Origin: a virus | Direction: 5' to 3' (one strand) | Virus record (IMG/VR): IMGVR_UViG_3300025133_006890 | Location: 20,035-84,034 of that record | Length of the DNA stretch: 64,000 bases | Shown here: piece by piece, positions 54,911 to 63,457 of the stretch | How the letters are laid out: every line of letters starts with the position of its first letter | Position numbering within the stretch: position 1 is the stretch's first letter | The notes under the pieces: model-generated | What the model was told of the DNA's origin: nothing | Seen by the model: only the letters and a program-made list of their open reading frames with translations | Database searches by the model: none | Program-made: the position numbers and the translations under genes

Positions 54911-55364
54911 GCGTGTTATCTCAGTAATAACCGCAATCACTATCCTGCTGTTTCCAACGGCAGCTTTCACACAACAAGGAAGAATAGCACCAATCAAGAA
55001 GGGGCAAGCCGCTCCTTTTAATGGATTGGTTTATGATTATAAAGCTGATGCGGTTATGTCTGCCCGCCGAGAAGCTTCCGAAGCTAGACACAAAATTGAT
55101 AAAGAGCACGCTTTGGCCTTGAAAGACGCCAAGCACAAAGCTCAACTGCAATCTGTTATTGCCTCTAAAGAGGCAGCCCAAAAGAGGTATAATGAGATAG
55201 GGAAGATTAAAGACAACAGGATGACATCTCTTGAGAAGCAGGTTTTAGACCACAAGGATTACTCAATGTGGTGGTTTTCTGGAGGGGTCATCGGTGGAAT
55301 ACTAATCACTCTGGCATCAGCGTGGGCACTCGGACAGGCCACACAAGTGGATCGCAGCAATTAA
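54903..55364 (+). CDS. Secreted, C-terminally anchored protein, lysis candidate
   Basis: 153 aa. Residues 1-22 look like a signal peptide (basic start, then ISVITAITILLFPTAAFTQ). The following GRIAPIKKGQAAPFNGLVYD is a segment I associate with small phage envelope proteins of the lysis region. A charged, helical middle and one C-terminal membrane segment (WWFSGGVIGGILITLASAWAL) follow. So both ends reach the membrane with the body outside. Partner of the two genes ahead; role inferred. Confidence 0.5.
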   Translation: MIKRVISVITAITILLFPTAAFTQQGRIAPIKKGQAAPFNGLVYDYKADAVMSARREASEARHKIDKEHALALKDAKHKAQLQSVIASKEAAQKRYNEIGKIKDNRMTSLEKQVLDHKDYSMWWFSGGVIGGILITLASAWALGQATQVDRSN

Positions 55365-55762
55365 TGTCTAAAAATTATAACTACATAGCCGCTCTTGAGC
55401 GGGCAATTGGTAAGAAATATGGCGAATTGTCAACTATCAACCCTGCTAAGTTTTGGAACGAAGATAAAGAAAGAGAGTACATTGAGCAGACAAAAGAGTT
55501 ATTTAAGGAAGATTTCATAAAGACATCGAAGGAGCTTGAGCAGCAGTCCCACGGACTTTTCATAAGCTCGAAACTAATTAATAGAGAAATTGAAAGGGTT
55601 TGTGAAGTTTGTGAAGTTTACTCTTTTAATTTAATGGACGACATCTATCAGACTAAGTTTGGTTGTTGTTACGAGTGTTACATAAAATACGTTCATCGCA
55701 TGGAAGAACGTTGGAAAAGTGGCTGGAGGCCAAACAATGTCAAAAGAGAAGAAAACGAATAA
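55364..55762 (+). CDS. Small cysteine-rich (zinc ribbon) protein
   Basis: 132 aa from ATG 55364, just at the previous stop; the upstream extension lies inside the preceding gene. The start SKNYNYIAALERAIGKKYG is distinctive. The C-terminal 50 residues contain CEVCEVYSFN and CCYECYIKY, a four-cysteine zinc ribbon. It precedes the terminase region, so a role in DNA binding or packaging is possible, but no named family was recognised. Confidence 0.65.
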   Translation: MSKNYNYIAALERAIGKKYGELSTINPAKFWNEDKEREYIEQTKELFKEDFIKTSKELEQQSHGLFISSKLINREIERVCEVCEVYSFNLMDDIYQTKFGCCYECYIKYVHRMEERWKSGWRPNNVKREENE

Positions 55763-56306
55763 CGTGATGGACATCATTAACGCCATTTCGTCAGCAATGC
55801 AGAATTCTTATGATGGAGCAGTTGATGACAAGGGCGAACCTGTTAAGATCGGACTGAATAGAGAAGTTGACAACGTTGTATTAGATTCCAGAAGTGGTAT
55901 CATGGACGGTTTTTGTATTCGGTTTGGCAGTGACAAGCTTATTGTTTCTTATCATGGAGAGGTTAGCATGAAGGATCTTCATCGCGATGGGCCAAAGAAG
56001 TTTGAGCGCGACATTGAAGATAAGTTTGCCGACATTGCTAAGTTCCTTAAGAAAGAATATAAGAAGCACGCCAAAGGAGCGCTCAAGCTAGTTTCACAGG
56101 GCGATTGTGAAGCGAAGATTCAAAGGTTATCAAATATTAGAAACTGGGTGACAGCCAGTAAAGTATATAAGATTGGTAATACAAATGAGCCAGTTGGCGA
56201 TCAGAGTGGAAACACGGGCCCAAGAACGGTTGATAAGGCAGTGGCGGATTTCCTGGCTCTATCGACAGACAAGCGACCAAAGAACGCAAAAATAAAAAAT
56301 GATTAA
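55737..56306 (+). CDS. Protein of unknown function before terminase
   Basis: 189 aa from ATG 55737, preceded by TGGAGG at 55722-55727 which supports this start rather than the GTG at 55719. The middle is beta-rich (DSRSGIMDGFCIRFGSDKLI) and then helical and basic (FLKKEYKKHAKGALK), and the end is polar. Position immediately before the large terminase suggests a possible small terminase subunit, but I see no helix-turn-helix to prove it. Confidence 0.6.
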   Translation: MSKEKKTNNVMDIINAISSAMQNSYDGAVDDKGEPVKIGLNREVDNVVLDSRSGIMDGFCIRFGSDKLIVSYHGEVSMKDLHRDGPKKFERDIEDKFADIAKFLKKEYKKHAKGALKLVSQGDCEAKIQRLSNIRNWVTASKVYKIGNTNEPVGDQSGNTGPRTVDKAVADFLALSTDKRPKNAKIKND

Positions 56307-57895
56307 TGGCAAGAAAACTAACCAAATCAGAAATCAAAAAAGAGATCCTTAAATGTGGTAAGGATCCTGTCTATTTTATTAACAATTATGTAAAAATTAT
56401 CCACCCGATGCGGGGCTTGATCCCTTTTAGTCTTTACCCCTTTCAAGAGGAAGTTGTTAAGGATTTCAAGAAGAATAGGTTTAATATCATTCTCAAGGCC
56501 CGACAGCTTGGTATCTCAACGACAATTTCCGGCTATATTGCTTGGCTTATCTTGTTCCACCGTGGCAAAAATGTCCTTGTCATGGCCACCAAGCTCGACA
56601 CAGCCGGCAATCTAGTTCGTAAAGTGAAACTGGCAATGAAGAGTCTGCCAAAGTGGCTTACGATATCAAAGATCAACATCGACAACAGAAACAACTTTAA
56701 ACTAGACAACCAATCACAAGTAAAGGCAATCTCAACAAGCAGTGACGCCGGCCGTTCAGAGGCGTTGTCGCTGATGGTTATCGATGAAGCTGCCTGGATT
56801 GAGAATATGGACAAGCTGTGGGCAGGATTGAAGCCCACACTAAGCACGGGCGGCGATTGCATAATTGCCTCAACGCCATACGGAGTAGGAAACGCTTTCC
56901 ATAAAATCTTCTCAGATTCGGAGAGACAGATAAACAACTTCAATTCAATTGTTTTACCGTGGGATGTTCACCCAGATCGAGATCAGGAATGGTACGATGA
57001 AGAATGTAGAACGATGTCGGATAGAGAAATTGCTCAAGAGCTTAATTGCAATTTCAATATGTCTGGCCAATCTGTTATTAATTCAGAAGATTTGTTGTGG
57101 ATAAAGGAAGCCATTAGAGAGCCCAAATATAGAACGGGATTCGATAGGAACTTATGGATTTGGGAATCTTATAAGCTTGGTGAGAAATATTTCCTTGTTG
57201 CAGATGTGGCAAGGGGTGATGGTGCAGACAACTCCGCCTTTGTTATCATCAATTCTCGAAACTTAGAGATCGTTGCTGAATATTATGGACAAGTTCCGTC
57301 TGATATGTTTGCTCCCCTAATCAATGAATCGGCGAGAGAATATGGATCATGCCTTGTTGTCATTGAAAACAACAAGGGCGAAGCCGTCATTAATAAGTTG
57401 CGAGATTTAAATTATCCTAACTTGTATTACTCTCGCAAGACTTCACACGAGTATGTTGAGCAGTATGCCGCAGAGGGTCAGAGTCAAGTAATCCCAGGAT
57501 TTTCAATGAGTCAAAAAACTAGACCATTTGTGATTTCAAAACTAGAAGAAGTCATTAGAAACAAGATGCTTAAGACTTATTCGCTAAGGCTTTACACAGA
57601 ACTTGAAACCTTTATTTGGAATCATGGTCGACCTGAAGCTATGCGAGGATATAATGATGATTTGACGATTGCCGTGGCGATTGCTAGTTGGGTTCACGAA
57701 ACGGCTTTAATTAGCAATCAATATGATTTAGAATATAAAATGGCACTTGCTTCGAGCGTTATGACATCCAAGACATCAATGGATACTAAAATCTCTGGCA
57801 TGACGGGATACAGAAAGAAAAATCCATATGGAAATTTACCAAAGAAAAAAGATAAAGATGCGAAGATCATTGGACTTCCATTCTTCCGGGGATAA
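56306..57895 (+). CDS. Large terminase subunit, gp17-like
   Basis: 529-aa DNA packaging motor. The N-terminal ATPase has an adenine-binding FSLYPFQEEVV segment near 37, a Walker A variant LKARQLGIST near 63-72 and Walker B LMVIDEAAWIEN near 155. The C-terminal nuclease has VADVARGDGADNSAF near 299 with its first Asp, CLVVIENNKGEAVI near 350 with the Glu, and NDDLTIAVAIA near 453 with the last Asp. Headful-type packaging is typical of this group. Slightly shorter than T4 gp17 (610 aa). Confidence 0.94.
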   Translation: MARKLTKSEIKKEILKCGKDPVYFINNYVKIIHPMRGLIPFSLYPFQEEVVKDFKKNRFNIILKARQLGISTTISGYIAWLILFHRGKNVLVMATKLDTAGNLVRKVKLAMKSLPKWLTISKINIDNRNNFKLDNQSQVKAISTSSDAGRSEALSLMVIDEAAWIENMDKLWAGLKPTLSTGGDCIIASTPYGVGNAFHKIFSDSERQINNFNSIVLPWDVHPDRDQEWYDEECRTMSDREIAQELNCNFNMSGQSVINSEDLLWIKEAIREPKYRTGFDRNLWIWESYKLGEKYFLVADVARGDGADNSAFVIINSRNLEIVAEYYGQVPSDMFAPLINESAREYGSCLVVIENNKGEAVINKLRDLNYPNLYYSRKTSHEYVEQYAAEGQSQVIPGFSMSQKTRPFVISKLEEVIRNKMLKTYSLRLYTELETFIWNHGRPEAMRGYNDDLTIAVAIASWVHETALISNQYDLEYKMALASSVMTSKTSMDTKISGMTGYRKKNPYGNLPKKKDKDAKIIGLPFFRG

Positions 57896-57904
57896 TTATA
57901 ATAC

Positions 57905-59935
57905 ATGAGAAACACCACAACATTCTATAAGAATCCTAACAACCCAAGATCAACTCTGTTTAAGAGGCTGACAAAGTTATTGTCAGGCCCGCTGGTTAAC
58001 TACCGCCAACAGCAAGTACACAGAGATAGGCGACATCGATTAGACAAATACGCTAAAAAGTTTAAGTCTGCTTCGGGACAGCAGTTCCGAAAGAAATCAT
58101 ATAACCCTTATGATAACTTGACCGCCAACAGAATGGTCAACCAGAATAGAGCTGAAAGATATTTGGATTTTGACCAGATGGAGTACGATCCAGTCCTTAG
58201 TTCTGCAATGGATATTTATGCCGACGAGATTACAACACACAACGAGTTCGGCGACTTGCTAACCATTGATTGTGCCAACGAAGAAATCAAAGCAATTCTC
58301 CATTCTCTATTCTATAAAGTATTAAACGTTGAATTCAACCTATACAACTGGGCAAGAACCATGATCAAATATGGTGACTTCTTTATGTATCTAGACATCG
58401 ACGATGATATGGGAGTCAAGTCGGCTATTGGCCTGCCAGCCCCCGAGATTGAGAGAATGGAGGGCGAAGACCCTTCCAATCCAAATTACGTCCAATTCCA
58501 GTGGAATAGCGCTGGTTTAACTCTTGAGAATTGGCAAATCGCACACTTTAGAATTCTAGGTAATGATAAATATTCTCCATATGGAGTCAGCGCTTTGGAC
58601 CCCGCACGCCGCGTGTGGAGGCAGTTGAGCTTATTAGAGGATGCGATGATGGCTTATCGTATCGTAAGGGCACCCGACCGTCGTGTGTTCTATATTGATG
58701 TGGGTGGCATTGCGGCCGAAGACATTGAAGAGTTCATGCAAAAAACGATTACCTCTATGAAACGGCATCAGGTTGTAGACCCCGACAAAGGACAGGTTGA
58801 TCTTAGATACAATCCCGCTTCCATCGAGGAGGACTATTTTATTCCAGTCCATGGCGGCATCAGCAACACCAAGATTGATACGCTTCAGGGCACAAGCTGG
58901 GCAGGCGACACTGACGACGTTCAATACCTTTTGAACAAGTTGTTTGCAGCAATTAAGATTCCAATGTCATATCTGATTCGTGGCGAAGGCGGCGACGAAG
59001 ACAAAACAACATTGGCCCAAAAGGATGTTAGGTTTGCTAGAACGATTCAAAGGTTGCAGAGGTCGTTGATTTCTGAGTTGGAAAAGATTTCAATTATCCA
59101 CCTGTATACGATTGGATTTCGCGGTGATGACTTAACTTCGTTTAAGTTAAAACTATACAACCCTTCTAAGATTGCACAACTACAAGAGATGGAACATCTT
59201 AGAACAAAGCTAGAGCTTGCACAGAGCGCGAAGGATTCATTCTTCAGTGGTCGTTGGATTGCCGAGAATATTCTTGATATAACAAAAGAAGATTTCCTTA
59301 GAAATCAAAGAGAGCGTTATTATGATGCGAAAGTCCAAGCTTCCATTGAAGCAGTTGCTGCTGTTACCGGAGAAGGTGCTGGTATGGGCGAGCTTGGTGC
59401 CATGGGAGGCGGCTTCGAAGAGGGTGAACTCGGTGATATCGGTGGAGAAATGGACCTTGGCGGAGAAGAGGAAGTTGATATGGGAGGCGGCGGCGAAGCT
59501 CCTGACGCCGGAGGCGGGTTTGAAGGCTTAATGGCAACTCCCGGCGAAGCTGGTCCCGCAGCTAAGCGAGATGATGACGCTAATGGGTGGGAATGGAAGA
59601 AAACCAGAAAGGTTGGCGCAGATGGAAAAATTCACACCATAACAGACAAGTCAAAAGGAAAGTGGTACAATCCCGTGACAACGGACAAGAGAGACATGGG
59701 AGCTAGAAAAAAGAATATGCTTTCTCAAGGCGGCTCTCGCCAGGGCGGAAGAAAGAAAACCCATCCAGGCTACCACGCCTTAACTAGTTTAAGCAAGGGT
59801 ACTATTTCAGAATCTAAAGCTACTTATAATAACATGGTAACGGAAAGAAAGTTAATTAATACGAACAACGAAGTTGAAAAGCTTTTAGATAGCCTGGAGA
59901 GCATAAATGATGACAATGCAGAAGAAAAAAATTAA
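57905..59935 (+). CDS. Portal vertex protein, gp20-like
   Basis: 676 aa. The N-terminal region SYNPYDNLTANRMVNQN, RAERYLDFDQMEYDPVLSSA and MDIYADEITTHNEFGD is diagnostic of T4-type portals. The crown region YLIRGEGGDEDKTTLAQKDV further on fits too. T4 gp20 is 524 aa; the excess lies in a C-terminal extension after residue 475 that is Gly/Glu rich (GAGMGELGAMGGGFEEGELG) and then basic and polar. That tail may be a flexible interior extension. A TAATTATAATAC spacer separates it from terminase. Confidence 0.94.
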   Translation: MRNTTTFYKNPNNPRSTLFKRLTKLLSGPLVNYRQQQVHRDRRHRLDKYAKKFKSASGQQFRKKSYNPYDNLTANRMVNQNRAERYLDFDQMEYDPVLSSAMDIYADEITTHNEFGDLLTIDCANEEIKAILHSLFYKVLNVEFNLYNWARTMIKYGDFFMYLDIDDDMGVKSAIGLPAPEIERMEGEDPSNPNYVQFQWNSAGLTLENWQIAHFRILGNDKYSPYGVSALDPARRVWRQLSLLEDAMMAYRIVRAPDRRVFYIDVGGIAAEDIEEFMQKTITSMKRHQVVDPDKGQVDLRYNPASIEEDYFIPVHGGISNTKIDTLQGTSWAGDTDDVQYLLNKLFAAIKIPMSYLIRGEGGDEDKTTLAQKDVRFARTIQRLQRSLISELEKISIIHLYTIGFRGDDLTSFKLKLYNPSKIAQLQEMEHLRTKLELAQSAKDSFFSGRWIAENILDITKEDFLRNQRERYYDAKVQASIEAVAAVTGEGAGMGELGAMGGGFEEGELGDIGGEMDLGGEEEVDMGGGGEAPDAGGGFEGLMATPGEAGPAAKRDDDANGWEWKKTRKVGADGKIHTITDKSKGKWYNPVTTDKRDMGARKKNMLSQGGSRQGGRKKTHPGYHALTSLSKGTISESKATYNNMVTERKLINTNNEVEKLLDSLESINDDNAEEKN

Positions 59936-60761
59936 GAGCAGCCATAATAAAAAGAGAAATACTGCGTTTCTTTTTGAAGCTCTGGTAAAAGAACTTTCAA
60001 AAGCAGTTGTCTCAGACGATGAGCGGAAGAAAAAAGCAGTATCTAAAATAATTAAAGAGCATTTTTCTAAGGGTAGCATTTTATACAAAGAGCTGAGCTT
60101 ATATCGACAATTGTATGAGTCGAACGATTTGAATCAGGCAGACGCAGAGAGGATTCTACAAGAAGTCCGCCGCGTTTATGCTGGTTTGGCACAACCAAAC
60201 ATCTTTGCAGCCCAAAGCAAGCTAATTTCCCAAGTAAACAAGACCGTCACACCGAAGGTGTTTGGCAATTTTGTTCCAAACTACAAGGCTATTGCTACGA
60301 TAGCTCAAATATTTGACGATAAGGTGCCAATTAAGAGCCGAGTTATCCTAGAAGGTAAGATGATTCGTCAGATGTCATCCCCAAAAAATCAATCTGTGCT
60401 TAAAACCCCCGCCGTGAACACAACTACTTTGAAAATATTTGCCAAAAAGTTTAATGAGACTTACGGGCATCTGCACGAAGAGCAGAGAACCTTGTTGTTC
60501 AAGTATATTAATTCTGTTTCAGACGGCGGCCTCCAATTGAAGGTTTTTCTAAACGAGGAAATCCCCAGACTAAAGGAAGAGTTGACAAAAGCGAAGGTTG
60601 TTGAGGAAATTGAGTCTGACAAGTCGATGGTCAAAAAGACTGATAAAGTTATTGAAACGCTAGACGGGTTTAAGGGGCAGTTCATGACGGAAGATGTTCT
60701 TAAGAAGGTTCTGAAGATTCAAGATCTTGTAAGGGAGATCAGCATAGATGCAGATAGTTGA
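59907..60761 (+). CDS. Probable head-assembly protein between portal and protease
   Basis: 284 aa, helical, basic N-terminus (MQKKKIKSSHNKKRNTAFLFEA). ATG 59907 has GGAG about eight bases upstream and overlaps the portal end; 59910 and 59919 are alternatives. Long helices (AERILQEVRRVYAGLAQ, FLNEEIPRLKEELTKAK) suggest a scaffold or core protein like T4 gp67/gp68 in position, but I cannot show homology. Ends in an overlap with the next gene. Confidence 0.6.
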   Translation: MMTMQKKKIKSSHNKKRNTAFLFEALVKELSKAVVSDDERKKKAVSKIIKEHFSKGSILYKELSLYRQLYESNDLNQADAERILQEVRRVYAGLAQPNIFAAQSKLISQVNKTVTPKVFGNFVPNYKAIATIAQIFDDKVPIKSRVILEGKMIRQMSSPKNQSVLKTPAVNTTTLKIFAKKFNETYGHLHEEQRTLLFKYINSVSDGGLQLKVFLNEEIPRLKEELTKAKVVEEIESDKSMVKKTDKVIETLDGFKGQFMTEDVLKKVLKIQDLVREISIDADS

Positions 60762-61362
60762 AGAAGGTGGCGTTAAACTTATTATTGCTTCGGATCCGGT
60801 AGAAGTACCAGAAACGGATCAACAGATATCTTTTAGCGTAAATGTCAAAAACAGCAAGCCTTTGAAGATAAAGATCAAAGAGCCAATTCGTATTTATTTA
60901 AATATGAGGCGATCTCTCGACGGTCATTATATGATTTTTGATCACCCGCTATATGATATTGTGATCATGCCAAAGAAAAATAAGATTGCGACTTTCTCCA
61001 AAAAGGATGTGACCATTGATCCTTATGGATATCAAGATCGGCTGTTTGATTATTTGAGAAGAAAGGGGCTTATTAAACCAGAAACAATTCAAGGTGGTTC
61101 TGTGTTTGGCTCCTTTGAAGCTTCGTACCCGATCAACAATAAGATCGATACAATCCAAGCAATCTTCCTGTCTCTGTATTCATTTTTGAAAGATGAAACA
61201 AAAGACATGAGAAAGGTGCTTGATTATGAACATGACATTGACGATATGTATGTAAATCCGGATGATGAAGATTCGACAGAGCTTGGAGAAGTGCCACAAG
61301 CAAAGAAGAAGGGCTCAATAGATAACTCATCCCAACCATATGGTTTGATTTACAGGATCTAA
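60748..61362 (+). CDS. Hypothetical head-region protein
   Basis: 204 aa. Residues 1-100 look beta-rich (GGVKLIIASDPVEVP, QQISFSVNVKNSKPLKIKIK), residues 100-170 more helical with an FDYLRRKGLIKPE segment, and the C-terminal 30 are acidic and polar. No family recognised. It lies between the portal block and the prohead protease and is followed directly by a membrane protein gene. Confidence 0.6.
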   Translation: MQIVEEGGVKLIIASDPVEVPETDQQISFSVNVKNSKPLKIKIKEPIRIYLNMRRSLDGHYMIFDHPLYDIVIMPKKNKIATFSKKDVTIDPYGYQDRLFDYLRRKGLIKPETIQGGSVFGSFEASYPINNKIDTIQAIFLSLYSFLKDETKDMRKVLDYEHDIDDMYVNPDDEDSTELGEVPQAKKKGSIDNSSQPYGLIYRI

Positions 61363-61674
61363 ATGTTAAGCCTAATATACTTCATATTATCAACAGCTGG
61401 AATGACTTGGATTCTTGTCAACGGCCACATATTCAGCAAGATAAGGCCGAAACATGAGTTCTTTCATTGTAGTGCTTGTGTTGGCTTCCATGTGGGCTGG
61501 CTAGTTTGCTTACTTTCTCAGTTTACAGCACTAATTACAATAGAGTTGTGCGTAGTGAACTTATTGCTCTGCGCGTGCATAAGCACAATCACGAGCTATT
61601 ATATAGATAAGCTTGTTGGCGACGATGGGATTAATGTGAATTATGAAAATTCAAGAATTGAAGAATCTGATTGA
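61363..61674 (+). CDS. Small multi-pass membrane protein, HCSAC-GFH type
   Basis: 103 aa with three hydrophobic segments (about 2-20, 41-62, 66-88). HEFFHCSACVGFHVGWLV resembles the F-x-C-x-x-C-x-G-F segment of DUF1360-like phage membrane proteins. Its location within the head block is unusual for a membrane protein. Its 3' end overlaps the tagged gene that follows by 32 bases. Confidence 0.6.
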   Translation: MLSLIYFILSTAGMTWILVNGHIFSKIRPKHEFFHCSACVGFHVGWLVCLLSQFTALITIELCVVNLLLCACISTITSYYIDKLVGDDGINVNYENSRIEESD

Positions 61675-62092
61675 AGAAGAGCTTATTAGAGCTATGATCA
61701 CAGAAGAGATTGGATTCTCTAGCAACGATACTGCCGAGTGGGGCAACTTTTATACAAGCGGCAATGGACTTGAAATCACTCTACCGTTGGCCGAAATGTC
61801 CAACGGCTCATGGCCAATGTTGGAGTTAACTTCCGAAATGGTGGGACAATTAACAGACTTTTTGGAATCCCATTTCCAGTTTAGCGAGGCTGGCGATTTA
61901 GAATTGACCAAAGACCCCAACATTCTGCATCGTTCGGAAATGATTTTAGATGAAGTTGTGGTTGAAATGGAATCGGGCGGCAATCTTACTTTTGCTGCAA
62001 ATAAAGACGAAGAATTCACAGATTCAATTGTAGTGAATTTGGTATTTGATGAGGTATATAAGTTATATACATTTATAAGGGGTAAATTATGA
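61643..62092 (+). CDS. Protein with MKI..LIEEEL N-terminal tag
   Basis: 149 aa beginning MKIQELKNLIEEELIRAMIT, a shorter form of the shared tag with L-I-E and I-E-E sites and a further I-T-E shortly after. The body is acidic and beta-rich (GNGLEITLPLAEMSNGSWP; LDEVVVEMESGGNLTF) and not recognised. It lies directly ahead of the prohead protease region, which fits a protein present in the prohead. Confidence 0.72.
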   Translation: MKIQELKNLIEEELIRAMITEEIGFSSNDTAEWGNFYTSGNGLEITLPLAEMSNGSWPMLELTSEMVGQLTDFLESHFQFSEAGDLELTKDPNILHRSEMILDEVVVEMESGGNLTFAANKDEEFTDSIVVNLVFDEVYKLYTFIRGKL

Positions 62093-62172
62093 GTAATCTA
62101 AGCGGCATTAATGTTGTTATTGAAAACCGATGGTTTTTGAGACCACCGACGCTTTGTTGTAAAGGGAAGTGA
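62089..62172 (+). CDS. Possible tiny 27-aa ORF
   Basis: ATG 62089 overlaps the previous stop as ATGA, with a GGGG ribosome-like site at 62079-62082, and ends TGA at 62170-62172 just before the protease start. It reads MSNLSGINVVIENRWFL then a Cys-Pro-rich tail. It may be a real peptide or merely a coupling reading frame that keeps ribosomes moving into the protease gene. Confidence 0.35.
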   Translation: MSNLSGINVVIENRWFLRPPTLCCKGK

Positions 62173-62177
62173 CGACT

Positions 62178-62792
62178 ATGGAAGATAAGAAATATCTATT
62201 GAGGGAATATTATGCATTGTGTGAAGGCGGTGTTTGTAAGGATCTGTTGACAGAAGAGCAGAAGCTCGATGTCAAAGAGAATAATGCTATGTATTTAACA
62301 GGTGTTATTCAAAAAGCAGACGAACTCAACGGCAATGGCCGCAAGTATCCTGAGAAAGTTTTGATGAGAGAAATGAAGAACTATCAGAAATTGATCAACG
62401 AAAACAGAGCGTTAGGCGAGTGCGACCATCCAGAAACGTCCGTTGTTGAACTCAAAAATGTGAGCCATATGCTAACCAAATATTGGACAGAAGGCAAGAA
62501 CGTAATGGGAACAATCAAGCTGCTTGAAACACCAATGGGCAAGCTTCTCAGATCGCTCGTCGAATCAGGCGTTCAGCTTGGCATTTCATCAAGAGGTTTA
62601 GGATCTGTTAAAGAAGTGAATGGCGAAACCATCGTTGAAGACGACTATCAAATCGTTTGCTACGATGTGGTTTCAGATCCTTCAACAACTGGAGCTTTTA
62701 TGAGCTTGGCAGAAAATAAGATGCCACCAAACAAGGTCTTTTCAAAGGCCGACCGCATCAACCGCAAACTGAATGCGATATTGGATGATTAA
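62178..62792 (+). CDS. Prohead core protease, gp21-like
   Basis: 204-aa serine protease of the T4 gp21 type that cuts scaffold and internal proteins after I/L-x-E motifs during head maturation. GNGRKYPEKVL near 56, LGECDHPETSVVEL near 80 with the catalytic His (DHP) and LGISSRGLGSVKE near 140 with the serine give the herpesvirus-assemblin-like catalytic pattern, and DYQIVCYDVVSDPSTTGAFM near 157 is typical of the family. Start ATG 62178 is favoured by AAGGGAAG eight bases upstream over the in-frame GTG at 62169. Length matches T4 gp21 (212). Confidence 0.92.
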   Translation: MEDKKYLLREYYALCEGGVCKDLLTEEQKLDVKENNAMYLTGVIQKADELNGNGRKYPEKVLMREMKNYQKLINENRALGECDHPETSVVELKNVSHMLTKYWTEGKNVMGTIKLLETPMGKLLRSLVESGVQLGISSRGLGSVKEVNGETIVEDDYQIVCYDVVSDPSTTGAFMSLAENKMPPNKVFSKADRINRKLNAILDD

Positions 62793-63245
62793 ATGAAACT
62801 AAGCAAATCACAACTAAGAGAAATGATCAAACCAATGGTCAAAGAGGCAATCAATGAAGTATTGTTGGAACAGGGAGTTCTGTCCACAATCATTTCAGAA
62901 ATCGTGGTTGGCCTGAATAAGAACGTTATTGTCGAGCAACAGCAGGATCGGGCCATTAATCAGGCCAAAGTGGCCCAATCACCCCAGCCAGCCCAGCCCG
63001 GTCAACCAGACCCTCTAACCGAGCGAATGAACAAGATGAAGCTGGAAAGAAAGGCGATGCTAGATAGGATTGGTAATTCTTCAATCGGAGGTGTAAACAT
63101 CTTCGAAGGTACGACGCCAGCCCTGGAAGACCCGACAGCGGGTGATCCATTAGGTGGGCAAGACCCCAACGACCCGGGCGTTAATATTGATGGATTGCTT
63201 GGTTTGGTCGGAAACAAATGGAAGAATAGTCTAGTTACTAAGTAG
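62793..63245 (+). CDS. Scaffold/core-like protein with MKLSKSQL tag
   Basis: 150 aa starting immediately after the protease, where T4 has the scaffold gene 22. It begins MKLSKSQLREMIKPMVKEAI, a divergent member of the shared tag that lacks the exact I-x-E-E (here V-K-E is close). Residues 50-90 are Gln/Pro rich (AQSPQPAQPGQPDP) and the end is Gly/Asp rich. At 150 aa it is shorter than T4 gp22 (269). Scaffold role is inferred from position and composition. Confidence 0.68.
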   Translation: MKLSKSQLREMIKPMVKEAINEVLLEQGVLSTIISEIVVGLNKNVIVEQQQDRAINQAKVAQSPQPAQPGQPDPLTERMNKMKLERKAMLDRIGNSSIGGVNIFEGTTPALEDPTAGDPLGGQDPNDPGVNIDGLLGLVGNKWKNSLVTK

Positions 63246-63253
63246 GAAATAAA

Positions 63254-63454
63254 ATGGCAATCAATGTTCAAGTAAAGGCAAGATATAATGAAAGTCCGGA
63301 GAGACTAATCAGAAGGTTTAGTAAAAAGGTTAGAAAAGAGGGCGTCATAGACGACATAAAAAGCAAAATGTATTATGAAAAACCTTCCATCAAACGCAGG
63401 CGTAAAGAGGCCCGAAGTAGATTCCTTCGAACTTTAAAAACGGAGAATAAATAA
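63254..63454 (+). CDS. rpsU: Ribosomal protein bS21 homologue
   Basis: 66 aa. NESPERLIRRFSKKVRKEGV, then MYYEKPSIKRRRKEARSR, aligns along the full length with bacterial bS21, in which an RRF-K-x-x-x-x-x-G-V core and a (F/Y)YEKP-x-x-(R/K)(K/R) motif are diagnostic. bS21 sits near the anti-Shine-Dalgarno end of 16S rRNA in the small subunit and helps start translation. A phage copy could exchange into host ribosomes and favour phage messages. It lies inside the head operon, between the scaffold-like gene and another head gene. Viral bS21 genes are known elsewhere. Confidence 0.87.
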   Translation: MAINVQVKARYNESPERLIRRFSKKVRKEGVIDDIKSKMYYEKPSIKRRRKEARSRFLRTLKTENK

Positions 63455-63457
63455 GCA

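Noticed and set aside
63445-63452. AATAAATA as a T4-type late promoter
   Set aside because: It is made of the last codons and stop of bS21 and lies only five bases from the next ATG, leaving no room for a leader.
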